From Desulfotignum sp. (GTDB lineage Bacteria > Desulfobacterota > Desulfobacteria > Desulfobacterales > Desulfobacteraceae), in assembly GCA_018399285.1 (NCBI GenBank), contig JAGYOW010000002.1:82818-146817 (forward strand): DNA of 64,000 nt. Reading direction: 5' to 3'. Both the position numbers and the translations under genes were made by a program. Numbering within the stretch: the first letter of the stretch is position 1; each line of letters starts with the position of its first letter. The notes below the pieces were generated by a model that ran no database searches, was not told where the DNA came from, and saw only the letters and a program-made list of their open reading frames with translations. Shown piece by piece: positions 58,005 through 64,000 of this stretch.

Positions 58005-58129
58005 GATAGTCCTCGAATTTTGTGTTTTAAATTTTCCATTTATGAACATTTTTATGTTTACAAATGAAACAAAAAAATTATATGAAGATATAAATTAAAA
58101 TTTTTAAACAGTCAACATAAGATTCGTTT
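58005..58129. other. AT-rich divergent spacer between decayed genes
   Basis: About 125 bases, strongly AT-rich, between the divergent starts at 58004 and 58130. No hairpin or ribosome site beyond this was found; it would hold the two promoters if the genes were functional. Confidence 0.4.
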
Positions 58130-58490
58130 ATGAAACACATTGTCTTTAATCATTGATGACGAAAAAAATTTGCGACGTGCTCCCGGCGCCTGTCATTGCG
58201 GGAAATTTCCTGTGAAGTGTGTTATGATGGAAAGTCGGTCTTAACTGGATAAAAAACAATCCCAATGCAGCTGCACTCATCCTGCTGGATTTGAAACTTC
58301 CTGACATATATGGCACTCAGGTACTTTCAGATATCAATTGATCCAACTCCTGTTTTCATCATCACCGGGCACGGCACTCAAAGGATGAAAAAGATGTCGC
58401 TTTGGGGGCGTCTGAATTCATTCACAAGCCCGTGAGCATCGGAAAAACTGCCTCTTTGCTCAATCAGGCCCAGGGAGATACAATAGACTT
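58130..58490 (+). pseudogene. Broken receiver-domain response regulator
   Basis: From ATG 58130, pieces in different frames spell one receiver: LIIDDEKNLRR, RLSLREISCEVCYDGKS, ALILLDLKLPDIYGTQVLSDI, PTPVFIITGHGT and DVALGASEFIHKPVSIGK. At least four single-base shifts separate them. The order of acidic pair, phospho-Asp, Thr and Lys is intact, so the ancestral gene was a normal receiver, perhaps the N-terminus of an NtrC-type regulator. Confidence 0.7.
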
Positions 58491-58503
58491 GAAACTGCCG
58501 CGC

Positions 58504-60224
58504 ATGAAAACGTGGGGATGGATGCGGTTTTTATTTCACAGATATAATGTTCATCTATCATCCTTTCAGACCTTTTCAATTACGCAGCATCTGAATCATC
58601 AGCATCATCATCCTGTCTATCACCTCCTGTCCCCGCTGGTAATGGCCACTTTATCAATAACCGGCTGATTCACAAGTCCGTGGATTCGGAACTGGTGCTT
58701 CAGACCGACGGTCACCTCAAATGCCAGCGCTCTGGCAGTTTTTCTGGAAGGAACGCCTCAATGCCCTGCGGTTTATCGTAAACGAACTGCCTTATTACTC
58801 TTTGATCGATAATGAACACCTATTGAAATTCTGATTAACCTCAAATTGGGATTTGGCGGATTTACTGACCTGAGCATCATTGATTCAGACGGCAGTCAAG
58901 TAGCTTATGCCGGTCCTTTCAACTTGGAGGCCAAAAACTATAAACCCAGTCCTGGTTTAAACAAAGTCTGAAAAAGACGTTTTATCAGCGAGGTATTCAC
59001 CGGATACCGGGATGTCCCCATATCATCATTGCGGTGCGGGCTCAAAATGCCTATGGCCGGTATTTTCTCCTACGGGCCACCCTGGACACCCAGCGGCTCA
59101 TGGACACGCTGTTATCCTATAAGCAATGTCCACACAGATATTTTCCTCTAAGTCAATCACCGGCATACTACTTCAGACCCCTTCCACAATCCATGGAAAA
59201 ATGTTTTCCCACGCACCCATCGACATTCCATTTTTCTGACACGACCCAGGTGATCCGCACCTGAAAACGACAAAAAAATTCGTTTTGTTGTCGGGTATTC
59301 CTATATTGCCACGAAGCCGTGACCACCAAGTTCATCCTCATGGTTTCACAAAAAAATCCAGTCATGGGCTGCAACCAGCCTTGGAAAAACCTTTAACTGG
59401 ATCATTGGTTTCTGCTGCCTGGTGATGATGGTCATCATCACTTTGGTATCCACTTTTATGGTGAACCAGCTGTTTTTGGCCGATCAGTCCAAAGCGGAAA
59501 CATACTTAAGATGGAACAGGCCAGCAACTGGCCTGCATTGGTCAGTTGTCTGCCGGCATTGCCCACGGATCAAGCAACCCTTTGGCGCTGATCCAATAGA
59601 GCCACCGGCTATCTCAAGGACCTGTCATTACGCAGATGCGCCCAGAGACGATAAAGAGATCATGGAACTTCTGGACGACATCCTGGAAGCTGTGTCCGGT
59701 GCGGCACTATCACCAGCCAGCTGCTGGGGTTTGTCCGGCAGTTCAGTGTTCAGATCTCTTCGGTGAATGTAGAACAACTGGTCACCGGTATTTTGAGCTT
59801 TCACAAAAGAAACCGAATACAAGAGGCATCCATGTCACCACGGCAATAGCACCAGAGCGTTCCTGACATCAAGACCGACCGGGGCAAACTCCAGCAGATT
59901 CTACTCAATCTGATCAATAATGCGTTTCAGGCCATCGAAGCCAACGGATGCCTGGATATCAAAGTATCGCACCTGCCGCGGGCTTACGATCAGCATCCGA
60001 GATCAAAGGCCCGGATGCGGCATTTCCGAAGAAGAACCTGCAACGGATTCACGAACATGTTTTCAGCACTAAAAAAGAAAGAATGGGAACCGGCCTGGGA
60101 CTTTCCACTCACCTATGGACTGGTCAAAAGTACAGGGAAGGATCCGGGTTGAAAGCGGTGAAGGGGTAGGAACTATCTTCACCGTGACATACCGGTCAAA
60201 CTCCAGAAAGAGGATGAAGCATGA
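58504..60224 (+). pseudogene. Broken membrane sensor histidine kinase
   Basis: Frame-shifted pieces in the right order: a first membrane helix and LVMATFINRLIHKSVDSELV; a sensor domain with NELPYYSLIDNEHL, LGFGGFTDLSIIDSDG, VAYAGPFNLEAKNY and IIIAVRAQNAYGRYFLLRA; a second helix (WIIGFCCLVMMVIITLVSTF); then kinase parts QQILLNLINNAFQAIEANG, FSTKKE and TGLGLS. The stop TGA overlaps the ATG of the next gene (ATGA). More than ten single-base shifts and few substitutions. The extracytoplasmic domain looks like a dCache-type sensor. Confidence 0.7.
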
Positions 60225-60610
60225 AAATTATTATAGTGGATGACGAGACCAAGTGTCAACATGCTGGCCAAAAAGACTCTCGCTTCGGGGGCTGGACGCG
60301 GATGTGGCATATTCCGGTGAACAGGCCCTGGGACCGCTCAAACCCGGTACGATATCGCGGTTCTGGATATGAAAATGCCCGGTATGAGCGGACTTGCTCT
60401 GAAAAAACTGATGGACAAGCTGCCGGACGTTAAATTCATCTTTGTGACCGGACATGGCGGCGAATCCGACAAGAACGGAAGTTCAGATCTTTCAGAAGAT
60501 ATTTTCTGGCCAAGCCTCTGAATATCGACACCTTGATCGACACCATCAAACGGCTAGTTCATCACACAAATAAACGGAGAAATACCAACCATGAAACCGC
60601 GCACCATTGA
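60221..60610 (+). pseudogene. Broken receiver-domain response regulator
   Basis: From ATG 60221 the pieces are MKIIIVDDE, MLAKK, DADVAYSGEQALGPLKPG, IAVLDMKMPGMSGLALKKL, KFIFVTGHGGESD and FLAKPLNIDTLIDTIKRL. The receiver landmarks are present across several frames. It overlaps the end of the kinase pseudogene by four bases and would have been coupled to it. Confidence 0.7.
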
Positions 60611-61264
60611 CCTGGTCAACAAACAGGGACTCCGGTTTTCGGATCAGTGAATGCCAGCATTTCCCATGAACTGAAAAATATCTTTGCCATCATTTCCGAA
60701 ACTGCCGGATTTTTGAACGATCTCACCCAGTTGTCCAAACAGGGCAAACCCTTTGACCTGTCTTTGCTGGAAAATTGCAGCAACAGCATTGCAGAAGAGA
60801 TCGAGCGGGGGTTTGATACCATCCGCCAAATGAACCAGTTTGCCCACAGTGTGGATGATCCGGTGAGGGAAACCAGTATTGCCGATACCCTGACCCTGGC
60901 CGTCAAACTGACCGGATTTCTCAGCTTTGCAAAAAAGGTACATTTGGACGAAACTGCGGCAGACACCACGGTTTTCACCAGTCCTTTTCTATTCCAGACC
61001 TTGATATATAAGATTTTTAGCGCTCTTTACCGGGCACTGGATGTCAAGGATGAATTGACCCTGACATTTCATGACACGGCCCCGTCTGTCATCACCATAC
61101 AATTTTCTCATGACCAACCCGCTGATCTTGACCATTTTCCTGATCCGCAGACTGCAGAAATTGCAGATGTGCTCAAGGCGACAGTTAAAATAACGGCCAC
61201 TGACCTGGAACTAACCATTCCTTCGAAAAATGAAGACCTTGCATCTGAAGCAACTGACTTATAA
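60591..61264 (+). pseudogene. Histidine-kinase-like protein with an early frameshift
   Basis: ATG 60591 (GGAGA upstream) reads MKPRTIDLVNKQGLRF and then meets a stop at 60648-60650; a one-base shift in the TTTT near 60636-60640 joins it to a 205-residue frame starting NASISHELKNIFAIISE. The H-box is good, but no clear N, G1 or G2 boxes follow, so it looks more like a degenerate kinase or histidine phosphotransferase than an ATP-binding kinase. The long second frame is otherwise undamaged, unlike the genes before it. Confidence 0.6.
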
Positions 61265-61349
61265 TTTGAATGCAACCCAAATATAAAACTGATATAATAC
61301 AACGCATCAAAACTGTATACAAAAACACAATAAATATCTGGAGGAAGCC

Positions 61350-61844
61350 ATGACCGACACTGAAAAGATTCATCTGTTACTGGTGGATGACGAAGAAAAA
61401 TTTCTCAAAGCCCTCACCGAGCGGTTGAAGCTCAAATTTTTTGACATCACCCCGGTGACCAATGGAGAGGATGCCATCCATGTGGCAAAAAACGCCCGGT
61501 TTGACGTGGCTGTGGTGGATCTGCAGATGCCTGGTATTGACGGGGTACAACTGCTTGAAACCCTGAAAAAAAGCCATCGATTTCTGGAAGTCATCATCCT
61601 GTCGGGCCATGCCACCATTGACACGGCCGTGGCATGTACCAAGCTGGGTGCGTACAAGGTGCTGGAAAAACCCTGCGGATTTGACAAACTGGTGGAAACC
61701 ATTAAAGAAGCCTATGAATCCAGATTGAAAAAGAAATTTGAAAACGACACCCAGCGCATGAAAAAAATTCAGTCCCTGGCATTCGGCCAGTCCCCGCTGG
61801 GGATTCTTCGGGAACTGACTAAAATGGACGACAAAGAAAAATAA
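61350..61844 (+). CDS. Response regulator with receiver and short C-terminal tail
   Basis: 164 residues: LLLVDDEEKFL, phospho-Asp in VAVVDLQMPGIDG, ILSGHAT and Lys in VLEKPCG, then about 40 residues of charged helix without a DNA-binding domain. GGAGG stands just before the ATG, and a TATAAT at 61293-61298 could be its -10 box. It is intact although next to the damaged two-component genes, and probably pairs with the HK-like protein just upstream (85 bases). Confidence 0.88.
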   Translation: MTDTEKIHLLLVDDEEKFLKALTERLKLKFFDITPVTNGEDAIHVAKNARFDVAVVDLQMPGIDGVQLLETLKKSHRFLEVIILSGHATIDTAVACTKLGAYKVLEKPCGFDKLVETIKEAYESRLKKKFENDTQRMKKIQSLAFGQSPLGILRELTKMDDKEK

Positions 61845-61966
61845 GCAGACGTGGATAATTGCATGTATGGGCTTTTGATAAATCGCTTGATTTTCATGGG
61901 ATCTGATTTTACTATCAAAGTTTTATCAATGACTCACTGATTTTTAAAATCATCAAGGATGATACC

Positions 61967-62824
61967 ATGAAGCCGTACAATATTGTCTATTCCATTCCCT
62001 GGAATCTGTTTCTCATCACTTTGGGCAGCCTGATCATAGCGGTGGGAATCAAGGCTGTCATCATCCCCCACGGCATGATCACCGGTGGATTTTCCGGCCT
62101 GGGGTTGCTGATCTATTACGGATCGGACATTCTGACCCCGGGGATCTGGTATCTGATTCTGAACATACCCGTATTTATCATCGGCTGGAAATTCATCAGC
62201 AAGCGGTTTCTGTATTACAGCCTGTTCGGTGCCGGTGTGTTGACCGTGTTCATTGACCTGGTGAATTTTCAGTTCGATATCACTGACCCCTGGCGGGCGG
62301 CACTGGCCGGCGGCACCCTGGTGGGTGCCGGTGCAGGAATTGTTTTCCGGTCTCTGGGTTCCGGAGGCGGCAACGACATCATTTCCATTCTGCTCAATCA
62401 GAAATTCAGCCTGCGCATCGGCACTTATAACTTTATGTTCAATTTTGTGCTGTTTGTCGGCAGTTTCGGGTATCTGGACACGGACATCATCCTGTATTCC
62501 ATGGCCACGTCATACGTTGCTTCCCAGGCCATTGAATACTGCATCGGTTTGTTCAACCAGCGCAAGATGATCTTAATCATCTCCAAAGACCCCAAAACCA
62601 TTGCTGACGAAATTTTAAAAAAAATGCAGCGGGGGGCCACTTTTCTCAAAGGCCGCGGTGCTTACACCGGTGAGGACAAGGAGATCATCCTCACCGTGGC
62701 CAACCCTTACCAGATCAAACGCATTGAAGAGATTGTGTTCAACATTGATGCAGATGCGTTCATGATCACGGAAAACACCTTCAATGTCCTGGGCAGAGGG
62801 TTTTCCCGGCGCAAGGTGTATTGA
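61967..62824 (+). CDS. YitT family membrane protein with DUF2179 domain
   Basis: 285 residues with five or six hydrophobic segments in the first 200 (GITTGGFSGL-type motif GMITGGFSGLGLLI and GSGGGNDIIS) and a C-terminal soluble DUF2179 domain (IISKDPKTIADEIL, TFLKGRGAYTGEDKEIILTV). The family's function is unknown; putative transporter or sensor. AAGGATGATACC precedes the ATG. Converges with the permease gene 53 bases downstream. Confidence 0.87.
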   Translation: MKPYNIVYSIPWNLFLITLGSLIIAVGIKAVIIPHGMITGGFSGLGLLIYYGSDILTPGIWYLILNIPVFIIGWKFISKRFLYYSLFGAGVLTVFIDLVNFQFDITDPWRAALAGGTLVGAGAGIVFRSLGSGGGNDIISILLNQKFSLRIGTYNFMFNFVLFVGSFGYLDTDIILYSMATSYVASQAIEYCIGLFNQRKMILIISKDPKTIADEILKKMQRGATFLKGRGAYTGEDKEIILTVANPYQIKRIEEIVFNIDADAFMITENTFNVLGRGFSRRKVY

Positions 62825-62877
62825 TCTTCAGGGGCGGCTATACCCCGTAACCCGGAAAATTGAAAAAATGCTTTCCT

Positions 62878-63930
62878 CTACTCGTAAATGGTGTGCTGCT
62901 TGGGGTCAAAGGCTTCCCTGATGCCTTCACCGGTGAAAGTAACGGTCATGAGCGTCACCACCAGGGCGCCGACCACAGATGCAGAGATCCACCACGCTTC
63001 CATGTTCTGCCATCCCTGGGACAGCAGTTCCCCCCAGGAAGGTGTGGGCGCAGGCAGGCCGAACCCCAGATAATCCAGAGAAGTCAGAGCCACAATGCCG
63101 CTGGAGATGGCAAAGGGTGCAAAGGTCACGATCACTGAAATGGTATTGGGAATGATATGCCGGAAAATAATACGGAAATGGGAAGCACCTAAACTTCTTA
63201 CCGCCAGAACATATTCCCGCTCCTTTTCCTTGTAGGTCATGGTGCGCATGACCCAGGTGATGCTGATCCACCCGAAAAACGCCATAATCAGCAACAGAAT
63301 CATAAAACTGGGGACCAGAATGGAGGACACGATAATGATCACATACAGAAACGGGATATTGGACCAGATCTCGATGATGCGCTGAAAAAACAGGTCAAAC
63401 CGCCCTCCGAAATATCCCATGGCACATCCGATGAAAATCCCGATGGTGTAATTGATCACCAGCAGAAAAAAAGAAAACAGAATGGCTGTACGGAACCCAT
63501 ACACCAGGCGGGCCAGAATATCTCTGCCCACATTGTCGGTGCCCAGAAAGTGACGGTCTTTGATGGACGGCGGAAACGGTGGATACTGGTTGAGGCGCAG
63601 ATCATTTTCATACGGATTGTACGGCACCGGCGGCAGGATCACAAAATCTCCCTGTCCCGCCTGTTGAAACAAGCGTTTGAGTTCCCGGTAATCGGTTTCA
63701 TACTGGTAGTCCAGGTCAAAGGTGCTGCCGGGAATCATATGGCCGTAGGTGGGGAAATACCATGTTCCCTGATACCGCACCGCCAGTGCCCGGGAATTGA
63801 TGAACAGTTCCGCAGCAAAGGAGAAAAGGATCAACCCGATAATAATGAGAAACGACCAGAATCCCCGGCGGATGGAAATGAACCGCTTGAGTTTGCGGCG
63901 GGTAACAGGATTAAAGACAAAAAGGCTCAT
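62878..63930 (-). CDS. yejE: Peptide ABC transporter permease, YejE type
   Basis: 350 residues from the ATG at 63930, which overlaps the stop of the upstream permease gene (ATGA); an in-frame start at 63966 lies inside that gene. The N-terminal helix, long periplasmic loop and C-terminal permease domain are typical of YejE, with the EAA-type loop EYVLAVRSLGASHFRIIFRHIIPN. It would import oligopeptides such as microcin C in E. coli. Ends FDPKQHTIYE, as in homologs. Confidence 0.88.
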   Translation of the reverse strand: MSLFVFNPVTRRKLKRFISIRRGFWSFLIIIGLILFSFAAELFINSRALAVRYQGTWYFPTYGHMIPGSTFDLDYQYETDYRELKRLFQQAGQGDFVILPPVPYNPYENDLRLNQYPPFPPSIKDRHFLGTDNVGRDILARLVYGFRTAILFSFFLLVINYTIGIFIGCAMGYFGGRFDLFFQRIIEIWSNIPFLYVIIIVSSILVPSFMILLLIMAFFGWISITWVMRTMTYKEKEREYVLAVRSLGASHFRIIFRHIIPNTISVIVTFAPFAISSGIVALTSLDYLGFGLPAPTPSWGELLSQGWQNMEAWWISASVVGALVVTLMTVTFTGEGIREAFDPKQHTIYE

Positions 63931-64000
63931 TTGAACCGCACCCGGGGATCCACAATGGCCACGCACACATCACTTAAAATATTGCCGATCATAAACAACA
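63927..64000 (-). CDS. Peptide ABC transporter permease, YejB type (3' end only)
   Basis: The last 23 residues before TGA 63927-63929 read FMIGNILSDVCVAIVDPRVRF, the standard end of DppB/YejB permeases. The rest lies beyond the right edge. Stop and downstream ATG overlap. Confidence 0.85.
   Translation of the reverse strand, partial: LFMIGNILSDVCVAIVDPRVRFK

Noticed and set aside
63967..63998. An earlier start for the YejE-type permease at 63966
   Set aside because: It lies inside the preceding permease gene and adds non-conserved residues; the overlap ATG at 63930 fits the family.

Overview
The window reads as a chromosomal segment of a strictly anaerobic, sulfate-reducing desulfobacterium (Desulfobacteraceae-like). 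A Desulfotignum- or Desulfobacterium-type complete oxidizer is my best guess. This rests on gene content: two MetF-type methylenetetrahydrofolate reductases with a MetV, a double-length HdrA and an MvhD subunit (reductive acetyl-CoA pathway), an SLC13-family anion permease, abundant PAS/histidine kinase signalling, and a 1198-residue DUF3683-type FAD/FeS oxidoreductase. Base composition is about half G+C by eye. Nearly everything is dense operonic housekeeping DNA. I see no phage, transposon, IS or CRISPR array.

Layout. 0-16.7 kb: ABC-F ATPase (uup-like); a minus-strand operon prfC-serC-serA-FAD/FeS oxidoreductase-rsmE; ugd divergent from pepN; a UDP-glucuronate epimerase coupled to a CysZ-like membrane protein. 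16.7-30.2 kb: a class IV aminotransferase, a class III nucleotide cyclase, mfd, and a four-gene PrkA-YeaH-SpoVR-PrkA2 operon with a near-consensus sigma-70 promoter. 30.2-39.8 kb: ispD, an HPr-domain fusion, rnpB (RNase P RNA), a zinc-ribbon protein, a Nif3-like protein, a CAU tRNA, rpoD, dnaG, hisA and hisB. 39.8-45 kb: an isochorismatase-like hydrolase, two PAS kinases, an ACT-like protein and a receiver protein. 45-51.2 kb: the metF-metV-mvhD-hdrA-metF2 one-carbon/electron-transfer operon. 51.2-57.1 kb: penicillin acylase family enzyme, an NtrC-type regulator lacking the sigma-54 contact loop, and an SLC13/TrkA-C permease preceded by a heptanucleotide tandem repeat and a 26-codon membrane microprotein. 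57.1-61.3 kb: a patch of two-component genes broken by many single-base shifts. 61.3-64 kb: an intact receiver protein, a YitT-family protein and a YejE/YejB-type peptide ABC permease pair cut by the window edge.

How they fit together. The MetF/MetV/HdrA/MvhD operon would link methylene-H4folate and methyl-H4folate interconversion to flavin/FeS electron transfer during carbon oxidation or fixation. The FAD/FeS oxidoreductase may feed electrons from a 2-hydroxyacid. dnaG-rpoD form the macromolecular-synthesis unit. The PrkA cluster is a stress/starvation signalling module with an unusual second kinase-like ATPase. The SLC13 region looks like a transporter with its own two-component circuit, part of which is decayed, or mis-sequenced, in this genome.

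Most noteworthy: the (AAGTTTT)7 repeat lying exactly between a -35-like and a -10-like box upstream of the SLC13 permease, the 26-aa microprotein beside it, the PrkA pair, an HdrA/MvhD/MetFV operon without HdrBC, a regulator without GAFTGA, and a probably leaderless pepN transcript.
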